A stretch of 5,984 nucleotides of DNA from contig CAYRWY010000368.1 in the NCBI GenBank assembly GCA_964427955.1, positions 1-5,984 on the forward strand, in the 5' to 3' direction. This document shows, piece after piece, positions 1 through 5,984 of this stretch. Both the position numbers and the translations under genes were made by a program. The DNA comes from JACRBK01 sp964427955 (lineage in GTDB: Bacteria > Chloroflexota > Anaerolineae > Aggregatilineales > Aggregatilineaceae). The notes under the pieces are model-generated. The model was not told the origin of the DNA, did no database searches, and saw only the letters and a program-made list of their open reading frames with translations. How positions within the stretch are numbered: the first letter of the stretch is position 1; each line of letters opens with the position of its first letter.

Positions 1-1
1 G

Positions 2-1270
2 ATGATCGCCCGGGCCAACCAGCAGCGATCCACCCCCTGCCGCTTCTACAACCTGATCGAAACGTGGGACGGCTGGGAACCCTGGGACACCCTGCACCAG
101 GTTCCGCACAAGCTGCGCTGGGCGATCTGGGCTTTTTCCCACGCGGCAGTGGCCGCGCCCGACGGCTGGCACGTGCCGGACGGCAGTTATATCTCGTGGA
201 TGCACAACCGCGACAAGGAACTGCTGAGCGCCGGGGATATCACCTTTCTCAAGACCCAACTCGACCAGGCGCAGCACAGCGCCGCGGCCCTGGAAGCCGT
301 TTACGGCGTCACCCTGGTCTATAACCGGGCGCTGATGGAATGGCTGAGCGCGCACCATCCCGACTGGCAGGCGAGCGAGTGGATCGACGATCAGGCGGCC
401 CTGCTGATGAAGTGGGGCATCCCGGTGCTCAGCGCCACGCGCGCGGAGTGGCTGGACGCGCAGCCAGGGCTGATGAACGCGCTGTTACTCCAGACCGCCG
501 GGCAGTTGGACCCGGCAGCCCACGCGGCGCTGCTCAAGTCGTCGCTGCCGCTGCTGGCCACCGGGCGTGCCGATCTGCTGGATGAAGAGCTTCAGGAGGC
601 GTGGGGCATCCACCCCACGGGCCAAATCGTCGAGGCCGGATTCCAGGTCAGCTCCGGCCCGTCGGAGGAAACTCCGGCCTATGATCGGCCTTATCTGCCG
701 CCACACTCCGCGATCACCACCGATCAGGATGTCACGATCCACTACCAGACCCGGCAGGCCCCGCTGCTCACCCAGCAAGGACTCCGGCTGTACTGGCAGC
801 CACCCGACTGGTCCGAACCGTTCAACCCCTTCGTGCCGAAATACCAGTTGGGCAGCACCTTTCCCCATTACCTGGCCGCGCGACTGCTCACCGAGGCGGC
901 GCGCAACGCGGGACTCAGCCACGTCGTGATCCCGGATCGCGCGCAGCCGGTGACGTTTCACCTCTGGCGCAGCGGAGGCCGGGTCTACGTGCTGTTGGGC
1001 AACCTGGAAACCGGCGAATTCGGCGATGCACGCACGCCGCGAGAGGTCACGCTCTGGCTCAGCCGCGAGCAGATCCACGGCGAGCCGGACGAGGTCTATT
1101 TATCCCGCCTGGACGAAGAAGCCGCCGCACTCGCCCCGCTCGCCTCAGACACAACGTGGCTGGTGTACCGGTTGACGCTGGCCCCCGAAGCCAGCGCCGC
1201 CTACGTGTTGAGCAGCAGCACCGATCATTCTGCCGCGGTCAGCACGCCGATCACCGGCTTGGGGGTGTAG
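2..1270 (+). CDS. C-terminal part of a large putative carbohydrate-active protein (5' partial)
   Basis: The frame is open from the left edge to TAG at 1268-1270, giving 422 visible residues. The ATG at position 2 is probably internal, because no upstream sequence is present and the protein starts mid-domain. Seen: an aromatic-rich stretch (residues 20-47, with WDGWEPWD and LRWAIWAF) that looks like the end of a TIM-barrel-like domain; an alternating alpha/beta region (about 76-205) with hydrophobic strands such as VYGVTLVYN, IPVLSAT and LPLLATGRADLL; and a beta-rich tail (about 230-402) containing RVYVLLGNLETGEFGD. This order resembles enzymes with a barrel, a Rossmann-like middle domain and a beta-sandwich, as in GH42-type beta-galactosidases, but no catalytic motif is visible and I cannot name the family. 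The last 14 residues are encoded inside the antisense 3' end of the neighbouring GH5-like gene. Coding is well supported (long frame, no interruptions); function is inference. Confidence 0.75.
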   Translation: MIARANQQRSTPCRFYNLIETWDGWEPWDTLHQVPHKLRWAIWAFSHAAVAAPDGWHVPDGSYISWMHNRDKELLSAGDITFLKTQLDQAQHSAAALEAVYGVTLVYNRALMEWLSAHHPDWQASEWIDDQAALLMKWGIPVLSATRAEWLDAQPGLMNALLLQTAGQLDPAAHAALLKSSLPLLATGRADLLDEELQEAWGIHPTGQIVEAGFQVSSGPSEETPAYDRPYLPPHSAITTDQDVTIHYQTRQAPLLTQQGLRLYWQPPDWSEPFNPFVPKYQLGSTFPHYLAARLLTEAARNAGLSHVVIPDRAQPVTFHLWRSGGRVYVLLGNLETGEFGDARTPREVTLWLSREQIHGEPDEVYLSRLDEEAAALAPLASDTTWLVYRLTLAPEASAAYVLSSSTDHSAAVSTPITGLGV

Positions 1271-2388
1271 TCGGCATACCAGAGACCAAAATGGTGTTCG
1301 AGATTGTCCTCACTGGGACAGTTCGGCGGCAAGCAGGTGGCATCGGTCGGAAAATCGAACGCCGTCCAGATCAACCACCCCGCCGCGTTCGTGGCTTCTA
1401 CCTCGTAAATCACTTCGCCCATGATGAAAGCCTGGTCCTCCAGGCTGACGCGCTGGGTGCTGTAGCCAAACTCTTCCAGCAGCACCGGCTTGTCGGTCAC
1501 CGCTTGCAGGGCGACGATGCGCTGGCGAGCCTCCGCCACCCCGGACCAGTGATGAAAACTGATGAGATCGACGTCGGGAATCGTGGCCGCGCTGTCCTGC
1601 AACCATCCCGCCGTGATCAGATGGTGGGCATCCAGAGAACGAACCAGGGTTGAGGTCTGATCCAGCCACTCCAGGACGGCAGCGCGGGTGAATTTCCCTT
1701 GAAGCCCGTGCTGTATGCCGTAGTCGATGTCACCCTCATTGCGCAGATCCCAGGCCAGGATGGCGGGTTCGTCCCGGTAACGCCGGACGATGAACGTGGT
1801 CTGCGCCTGGACGTGCGGCGGATTGTCGTACAGAGGGTACTCGCTCAGATCCGCCAAATCATTGAGCGTGACGATCACATGGAAGTCATATTTTGCGGCC
1901 TGGTGCATGATTTCGTCCAGGCGCAGGAACGCCTCGGCCACCGGCACGGCCCCACTGCCGGGACACTGGAACAGCGCCTCGTTCCACAGGAAAATACGCA
2001 GGGTGTTGAAGTTGACGGACTGCAACAGCGCAAATTCCGTCTCTACGGTGGCGCTGTCGGTCTGAGTCAGGAAACGCCGCCAGGGATAGCGCGCCGGGTA
2101 GTAGTTGACACCACGGACCAAAAACGGCTCATTCCTCACGCTCAACTGGCCATCCTGAACCCGGATGAAGTCTGCACCTCCGGTTGGCTGGTAGTCCGGC
2201 AGGGACGCGAAGGCCGCCTGGATGTCGGCCTCCGTGCAGACCGGCAGCGGCGGCGGGGTGACCGATCCCGCATGGGGGGTAGGCTCATCGGAAGTCCGGT
2301 TCAGGGTAAAGTACAGGATCAGCAGGACCCCAAGCACCGCTGCGCCGATGAACCACTGGGTATTCCTGGGCCTCGTTCTTTTCGTCAT
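1225..2388 (-). CDS. Membrane-anchored GH5-like (clan GH-A) glycoside hydrolase
   Basis: Predicted retaining glycosidase of 387 residues, ending at TGA (1227-1225). Residues 1-12 are basic and polar, 13-29 form one hydrophobic segment without a lipobox Cys, and 30-50 are a Pro/Thr linker, so it is probably a signal-anchor protein with the enzyme outside the membrane. The barrel covers about 70-385: FLVRGVNYYP (first strand), NTLRIFLW (R131, conserved strand-2 Arg), AWDLRNEGD (N217-E218, expected acid/base), ISFHHWSG (H279/H280), VLLEEFGYS (E306, expected nucleophile) and GWLIWTAFDF (strand-8 Trp). These match the GH5 pattern, with NEG in place of the commoner NEP. Substrate (beta-glucan, mannan or other) cannot be told. 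The frame is open to 2577, but the ATG at 2388 puts the hydrophobic anchor at the N-terminus. Neither it nor the ATG at 2436 has a strong Shine-Dalgarno, so the start is less certain than the gene. It converges on and overlaps the left-hand gene. Confidence 0.85.
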   Translation of the reverse strand: MTKRTRPRNTQWFIGAAVLGVLLILYFTLNRTSDEPTPHAGSVTPPPLPVCTEADIQAAFASLPDYQPTGGADFIRVQDGQLSVRNEPFLVRGVNYYPARYPWRRFLTQTDSATVETEFALLQSVNFNTLRIFLWNEALFQCPGSGAVPVAEAFLRLDEIMHQAAKYDFHVIVTLNDLADLSEYPLYDNPPHVQAQTTFIVRRYRDEPAILAWDLRNEGDIDYGIQHGLQGKFTRAAVLEWLDQTSTLVRSLDAHHLITAGWLQDSAATIPDVDLISFHHWSGVAEARQRIVALQAVTDKPVLLEEFGYSTQRVSLEDQAFIMGEVIYEVEATNAAGWLIWTAFDFPTDATCLPPNCPSEDNLEHHFGLWYADYTPKPVIGVLTAAE

Positions 2389-2512
2389 GACGGTTTTGCG
2401 CCTAACAGGTGTACACAGGCGTCCATGATAGCCCATCAATTCAACGCACGCCCGGACCACTTCCCTACGGCAGGCTGATGGCCGACGTGAGGCGCATCGG
2501 GAGTGACGATCC

Positions 2513-2656
2513 ATGACCGAGTTCGGATGGGACTGCGGCGCACGGGCCATCGTAAGCACCCTCACCTGGTGGCTCAAGAACGATAGGCCCTATTCCGCCC
2601 AACAGATGGAAGAGTATCTACGAACCCTTTTTGGGGAAACGGCGCCGGGTGGGTGA
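2513..2656 (+). pseudogene. Remnant of a TetR/AcrR-family regulator (C-terminal end only)
   Basis: A 47-codon ORF (ATG 2513, TGA 2654-2656). From about residue 9 it reads like the last helices of TetR-family C-terminal domains: TLTWWLKNDRPYS followed by AQQMEEYLRTLFGE, matching the common pattern LxWWLenxxPYSpeeMaeylxrLf. The DNA-binding helix-turn-helix and most of the ligand domain are missing. The same frame meets a stop (TGA 2504-2506) just upstream, and I found no earlier TetR-like segment in the other two forward frames between about 2405 and 2512. GGGAG at 2499-2503, 9 nt before the ATG, could serve as a ribosome site, and a short ORF ending at 2516 overlaps the start as ATGA, so a small peptide could be made. 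Best reading: the 3' stump of a regulator gene left by deletion or rearrangement. The similarity comes from motif recall, not a search. Confidence 0.55.
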
Positions 2657-2729
2657 GGCGCAAAGATACGGCTGACTCGTTCGTGTGGAACAGGCCGCAG
2701 ACCCCAGATCCAATACGCAGTGGGCAGAT

Positions 2730-2752
2730 CGGGTGATCCGCGATCCAACCCG
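2730..2752 (+). repeat. Bulged hairpin with paired GATC sites
   Basis: CGGGT (2730-2734) pairs with ACCCG (2748-2752). Inside it, GATC (2735-2738) pairs with GATC (2742-2745) around a CGC loop, leaving a 2-nt CA bulge. There is no T-tract after it, so it does not look like an intrinsic terminator. It lies 74 bp downstream of the TetR remnant stop and could be an old terminator, an operator or chance. Confidence 0.2.
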
Positions 2753-2769
2753 TGAAGACCTGCGCCTCA

Positions 2770-2798
2770 ACGTTTGAACATCCTGTCTTTCCAAACGT
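2770..2798. repeat. 7-bp perfect inverted repeat in the leader
   Basis: ACGTTTG (2770-2776) and CAAACGT (2792-2798) are exact reverse complements separated by 15 nt. It sits at the edge of the AT-richer leader, about 115 bp before the repeat-protein start, where a regulator site or mRNA stem would be plausible. An arm of this length is also expected by chance in a region of this size, so no function is assigned. Confidence 0.2.
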
Positions 2799-2900
2799 AC
2801 TCAGACATATCTTCGTCCAGAGAAATAATCTAACAAAAGCCTGGTTGAAATATTGTCGAATGATTGACGGTTTGATAGTCATAGGGATGAGTATGTCATC

Positions 2901-2905
2901 GGGAG
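2901..2905 (+). promoter_or_regulatory. Ribosome binding site of the repeat-protein gene
   Basis: GGGAG, with 7 nt between it and ATG 2913, is a good Shine-Dalgarno match. It decides the start: the ATG that follows opens directly into a signal peptide, and no other in-frame ATG with such a site precedes it. Confidence 0.75.
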
Positions 2906-2912
2906 AAACTTA

Positions 2913-2990
2913 ATGAATCGACGTTCGCTCGTAGGAATTATCACTATATTCAGCCTCTTCTTCATGCTATGGGCTGACAGATCAATGGCT
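2913..2990 (+). other. Signal peptide of the repeat protein
   Basis: The first 26 residues have a basic start (MNRRS), a hydrophobic core (about 6-20, LVGIITIFSLFFMLW) and a small-residue exit at SMA|A, so cleavage after A26 (or A27) is expected. No Cys follows, so this is not a lipoprotein signal. It predicts Sec export of the propeller and Fn3 array. Confidence 0.8.
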
Positions 2991-5984
2991 GCCATCACTG
3001 GGGGGGTGATCGACCGTCTTTCGGTCACCAGCAGCGGAACCCAGGCCAACAACGCGTCGAAAAATGCCGCTTTGTCCGCGGATGGACGGTACATCGCCTT
3101 CGAGACGACAGCCACTAACCTGGGCAGTACGGTACCCGGTGGGCTGATCTACGTTCGAGATCGAAGCACACGCAAGACGCTATTGGCCTCGCTGGCGACC
3201 GATGGCCTGACCGGGGCGGGCAATTCCTCGCAACCGGCGGTTTCTGCCGATGGACGCTTCGTATCGTACACCTCCCGCAGTCCCAACATTGTCCTGAGTG
3301 ACACCAACGGCGTGGGAGATATTTTTGTTCGAGACCGCACATTGAACCTGAACTACCGGGTCTCGGTCGCATCAGACGGGACCCAGGGTAACGGTGAATC
3401 AGCCTTCAGTTCCATCTCGGCGGACGGACGGTACGTCGTGTTTGGATCGAATGCCAGTAATCTGGTTCCCGGCGACACCAACGGGACCTGGGATGTGTTT
3501 CTGCATGACCTGCAAACCCATACGACCACACGCGTATCCGTAGACTCCAGCGCCGCGCAGGGTAATTCGTCATCGACCACCCCATCCATTTCTGGCGATG
3601 GCCGCTTCGTCGTATACGAGTCGATGGCGAGCAATCTGGTTGTGAACGACACCAATGGCAGCAAGGACATTTTTGTCTACGACTGCGAGACGGCCCAAAC
3701 CAGCCGGATCTCCGTCGCCACGGACGGATCTCAAACGACATCCGGAGAAAGCTCAACGGCTGCCCTCTCAGGTGATGGGAGATATGTCACCTTCTTCTCC
3801 ACGGCTGCAAATCTCGTAGCGGACGACAGCAATGGGCTGAGTGATATTTTCGTGCGCGACCGCCAGACGAACCAAACTACCAGAATATCGGTGGCGCCGG
3901 GCGGCGTGCAGGCCAATGACGCCTCAGCCGATCCCGTCATTTCCACCAATGGGCGCTATATCGCGTTTCGATCAGGGGCGAACAATCTCGTTGCCGACGA
4001 CACCAACAGCACCCAAGATATTTTTCTCTATGATCAACAGGCTCTCCAACTGACCCGCGTCTCGGTCAAAATAGGGGGCGTTCAGAGCAGTGGCACGGCG
4101 ACGTTCCGCCCGGCGCTTTCGGCTGATGGGCGCTACGTGGTTTTTTCCTCGACCGCAACCGATCTGGTGACCGGAGACACGAACGGCAAAGAGGATCTCT
4201 TCCTCTACGATAGCACTCCCGATACGACCACCTTGATCGCGCCTGAGACGGATAGCTTCACGAAAGACACGACGCCGACTTTCAGTTGGGCGCCAGTGAC
4301 GGGCGTGACCAGGTACCAGATCCAGGTTGACAACAATTCGGACTTCTCCAGCCCTTCTTTCACGAACCAGATGAGCAGCACCACCTTTACCCCTGGTACG
4401 GGCCTGGCGAATGGCATCTATTGGTGGCATGTCGAAGTCCAGTACGCCAGCGGAGTATGGGGCGACTGGACCGCTAGTTGGACCTTCACGATTGACACGG
4501 TCAAACCTGCCTTACCCACCCTCCTGCTGCCGGTGAATAAAGGCACGGAATACACCAGCCAGCCCACTTTTGACTGGAGCGATGCCGCCGGAGCCGCCCG
4601 CTATGACATCCAGTTCGACAACAACTCGGACTTCTCCAGTCCGCTCTCGACCAATCCTGTCGTCTCTTCGCAATATACCCCGGACCCTGGTCTCGCCGAC
4701 GGCGTGTACTATTGGCGTGTCCGGTCGGTGGATGCGGCGGGTAACCAGAGCTCCTGGACCTCCGGCTGGAGCGTCCGCATCAACGCCGTCCCCACCCCGA
4801 CCCCGGAACTGAGCACGCCAGAGGACGGTGGGCTGACCAACAAAAGCACCTCCACCTTTACCTGGCTGGCGGCGGTAGGGGTCAAGAGCTACCGGATTCA
4901 GATCGACAACGACCTCACCTTCACTTCGCCAGCCGTGACCGCCACTACCAGCAAGACGACCTACACCTCGACTGTATCGTTAGGCAACGGGGTGTTCTAT
5001 TGGCATGTGCAAGCGCAGGCTCTCGATGGGTTGTGGGGTAGCTACAGCGCGCCCCGAAGCTTTACCGTGGACAAAATTAAGCCCGCCGTGCCGACGCTGC
5101 TGCTGCCCGCGACCGGCAGCACCGAACTGATCAGCCAGCCGACTTTTGACTGGACGACGATTTCGGATGCAGCATCCTACCAATTCCAGATAGATAACAA
5201 TTCCGACTTTTCCAGTCCGCTGCCGACAGTAATCATCGATATCTCGCAGTATACGCCTGACCTGCCCGGCATCAGCGACGGGAAATACTACTGGCATGTT
5301 CGCGCAGCCGACGCCGCCGGCAACCTGAGTTCCTGGACCTCAAGCTGGAACGTCCGCATCAACGCCGTCCCCACCCCGATCCCGGAACTGAGCACGCCCG
5401 AGGACGGCGGATTGACCAACAAGGGCACGCCGACCTTCACCTGGCTGGCGGCACTGGACGTGAAGGGCTACCGCATTCAGATCGACAATGACATCACCTT
5501 CGCCTCTCCGGCAGTAACGGCCACCACCAGCAAGACGACCTACACCTCGACTGTATCGTTAGGCAACGGGGTGTTCTACTGGCATGTGCAGGCACAGGCC
5601 CTCGATGGGCTGTGGGGCAGCTACAGTACGCCCCGGAGCTTCACCGTGGACAAAATTAAGCCCGCGGTCCCGGTCCTGCTCCTGCCCGCCAATGGCAGTA
5701 TAGAACCGACCAGCCAGCCCTTGTTTGACTGGACGACGATTTCGGATGCGGTATCTTACCAACTCCAGTTAGACAACAATTCCGACTTCTCCAGTCCGCT
5801 GCCCACTTACCTGGCCCTGACATCGGAATACACCCTCGATCCCGGAGTCAACGACGGGAAATACTACTGGCGTGTTCGCGCAGCCGACGCCGCCGGTAAC
5901 CTGAGTTCCTGGACCTCAAGCTGGAATGTCCGTATCAACGGCGTGCCTACGCCGATCCCGGTCCTGACCCTGCCCGCGAATAAC
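2913..5984 (+). CDS. Secreted seven-bladed PD40-type propeller with tandem Fn3-like modules (3' partial)
   Basis: The frame is open for 1024 codons from ATG 2913 to the right edge with no stop, so the protein is longer than seen. Order: signal peptide (1 to about 26); seven PD40/TolB-like blades (about 35-435); Fn3/Ig-like modules at 436-529, 530-625, 626-721, 722-818, 819-914 and 915-1010; and the first 14 residues of a seventh. Blades carry SADGRYVVF-type strands; modules carry TFxW, a DNNSDFSSP-type turn, YYWRVRAADAAGN and SSWTSSW. Only one Cys (C258) was found, usual for exported repeat proteins. No catalytic motif is visible. By family knowledge, such propellers and Fn3 arrays act in binding or as spacers, so a surface adhesin or glycan-binding role is likely but inferred. 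The gene is divergent from the GH5-like gene and has its own ribosome site. Anchoring cannot be judged because the C-terminus is missing. Confidence 0.93.
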   Translation, partial: MNRRSLVGIITIFSLFFMLWADRSMAAITGGVIDRLSVTSSGTQANNASKNAALSADGRYIAFETTATNLGSTVPGGLIYVRDRSTRKTLLASLATDGLTGAGNSSQPAVSADGRFVSYTSRSPNIVLSDTNGVGDIFVRDRTLNLNYRVSVASDGTQGNGESAFSSISADGRYVVFGSNASNLVPGDTNGTWDVFLHDLQTHTTTRVSVDSSAAQGNSSSTTPSISGDGRFVVYESMASNLVVNDTNGSKDIFVYDCETAQTSRISVATDGSQTTSGESSTAALSGDGRYVTFFSTAANLVADDSNGLSDIFVRDRQTNQTTRISVAPGGVQANDASADPVISTNGRYIAFRSGANNLVADDTNSTQDIFLYDQQALQLTRVSVKIGGVQSSGTATFRPALSADGRYVVFSSTATDLVTGDTNGKEDLFLYDSTPDTTTLIAPETDSFTKDTTPTFSWAPVTGVTRYQIQVDNNSDFSSPSFTNQMSSTTFTPGTGLANGIYWWHVEVQYASGVWGDWTASWTFTIDTVKPALPTLLLPVNKGTEYTSQPTFDWSDAAGAARYDIQFDNNSDFSSPLSTNPVVSSQYTPDPGLADGVYYWRVRSVDAAGNQSSWTSGWSVRINAVPTPTPELSTPEDGGLTNKSTSTFTWLAAVGVKSYRIQIDNDLTFTSPAVTATTSKTTYTSTVSLGNGVFYWHVQAQALDGLWGSYSAPRSFTVDKIKPAVPTLLLPATGSTELISQPTFDWTTISDAASYQFQIDNNSDFSSPLPTVIIDISQYTPDLPGISDGKYYWHVRAADAAGNLSSWTSSWNVRINAVPTPIPELSTPEDGGLTNKGTPTFTWLAALDVKGYRIQIDNDITFASPAVTATTSKTTYTSTVSLGNGVFYWHVQAQALDGLWGSYSTPRSFTVDKIKPAVPVLLLPANGSIEPTSQPLFDWTTISDAVSYQLQLDNNSDFSSPLPTYLALTSEYTLDPGVNDGKYYWRVRAADAAGNLSSWTSSWNVRINGVPTPIPVLTLPANN
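3015..4217 (+). repeat. Seven PD40/TolB-like propeller blades (protein-level repeat)
   Basis: The strand motif [LIV]S[ATG][DN]GR[YF] starts at residues 54, 110, 168, 226, 285, 343 and 402, a spacing of 56-59 residues. Blades 2-7 each end with a D-[ST]-N-x3-D-[IVL]-F-x2-D loop (first at residues 130-141) and continue into a TRVSV-type strand. The segment before blade 1 (IDRLSVTSSGTQ) matches that last strand, so the N-terminus probably completes the final blade, the usual closure of a circular propeller. Seven units fit one closed ring. Blade 1 lacks the D-x-N loop. Confidence 0.85.
4218..5984 (+). repeat. Array of six complete Fn3/Ig-like modules plus the start of a seventh
   Basis: Module boundaries at the DNA level: M1 4218-4499, M2 4500-4787, M3 4788-5075, M4 5076-5366, M5 5367-5654, M6 5655-5942, M7 5943 onward. 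Each complete one has 94-97 residues. M2, M4 and M6 (type B) share KPAxPxLLLP, FDW and YYWxVRxxDAAGNxSSWTS. M3 and M5 (type A) share PELSTPEDGGLTNK, FTWLAA and YWHVQAQALDGLWGSY. M1 is intermediate: it has the B-type DNNSDFSSP turn with an A-like GVWGDW end. The fold call rests on length, the core Trp and the Tyr-Trp strand. Confidence 0.8.
4788..5942 (+). repeat. Tandem duplication of a two-module (A+B) unit of 576-579 bp
   Basis: Copy 1 is 4788-5366 (579 bp, M3+M4) and copy 2 is 5367-5942 (576 bp, M5+M6), joined without a gap and in frame. M3 and M5 agree at 87 of 96 residues by my count. At the DNA level 4947-4999 and 5526-5578 are identical over 53 bp, including third codon positions. The single-codon length difference lies in the M4/M6 segment after SSPLPT. 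This indicates recent duplication or gene conversion rather than old divergence. Confidence 0.85.

Larger units (their letters stand above)
2657..2912. other. Intergenic leader upstream of the repeat-protein gene
   Basis: No supported gene lies here. The left half (2657-2765) has the base composition of the flanking coding DNA and may be debris from the same event that truncated the TetR gene. The right half (about 2765-2900) is visibly AT-richer, as expected for a promoter and 5' leader. TTGAAA (2845-2850) and TTGACG (2864-2869) resemble -35 boxes, but neither has a convincing -10 hexamer at 16-18 nt, so no promoter is called. Two weak inverted repeats are listed separately. Together with 2389-2512, which forms the upstream region of the divergent glycosidase, this makes about 520 bp without an intact known gene. 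Confidence 0.5.

Noticed and set aside
485..1078. Reverse open frame of 197 codons inside the left gene
   Set aside because: Antisense shadow of a better-supported coding frame; Arg-rich and low-complexity in character.
2409..2416. Perfect 8-bp palindrome GTGTACAC upstream of the GH5-like gene
   Set aside because: Too short and unsupported by a second copy or a promoter; expected by chance.
1699..2478. Long forward open frame (259 codons) opposite the GH5-like gene
   Set aside because: It lies antisense to a gene with clear catalytic motifs; its translation is Arg/Gln-rich with no recognisable domain, typical of a shadow frame in GC-rich DNA.
2389..2577. Upstream extension of the GH5-like frame by 63 codons
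   Set aside because: It would put a long Arg-rich, Cys-containing segment before the membrane anchor; the ATG at 2388 gives a normal signal-anchor N-terminus.
2574..2882. Reverse open frame of 102 codons in the intergenic region
   Set aside because: It is antisense to the TetR remnant and spans the AT-rich leader; no familiar motif and no good ribosome site was seen.
3000..3006. Run of seven G residues just after the signal peptide codons, a possible slippage tract
   Set aside because: Seven is short for phase variation, and the frame is intact on both sides.
3972..4430. Reverse open frame of 152 codons inside the repeat-protein gene, and similar shorter ones at 3115-3949 and 4980-5762
   Set aside because: They recur with the repeats of the sense protein (for example the related frames at 4980-5297 and 5559-5762), so they are copies of the sense repeat read backwards.

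Overview
The window looks like a piece of a GC-rich, probably uncultivated environmental bacterium. Three things recall Anaerolineae-type Chloroflexota: a long secreted propeller-plus-Fn3 repeat protein, Pro/Thr linkers of the VPTPTP type, and a signal-anchored GH5-like enzyme. This placement rests on protein style alone. No RNA gene, insertion sequence or CRISPR array was seen.

Left part (1-2388): two convergent genes. The first (+ strand, cut by the left edge) encodes a large protein that resembles the C-terminal part of a multidomain carbohydrate-active enzyme, but its family could not be fixed. The second (- strand) is a membrane-anchored GH5/clan GH-A-like glycosidase with both catalytic glutamates visible. 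Their 3' ends overlap by 46 bp, antisense.

Middle (2389-2912): about 520 bp without an intact known gene, between the divergent 5' ends of the glycosidase and the repeat protein. It contains a 47-codon ORF that reads like the last ~35 residues of a TetR-family regulator whose front part is absent, then an AT-richer leader with weak hairpins and a good ribosome binding site.

Right part (2913-5984 and beyond): one uninterrupted reading frame of 1024 codons that runs off the right edge. It encodes a signal peptide, seven PD40/TolB-like blades predicted to form a closed seven-bladed propeller, and six complete Fn3/Ig-like modules plus the start of a seventh. From module 2 on, two module types alternate (B-A-B-A-B), giving a ~193-residue, 576-579-bp higher-order repeat with very similar DNA copies. 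It is most likely a secreted or surface protein for binding or adhesion.

Together the genes could serve extracellular glycan binding and breakdown, but co-regulation is not demonstrated: the enzyme and the repeat protein are divergent, and only neighbourhood links them.
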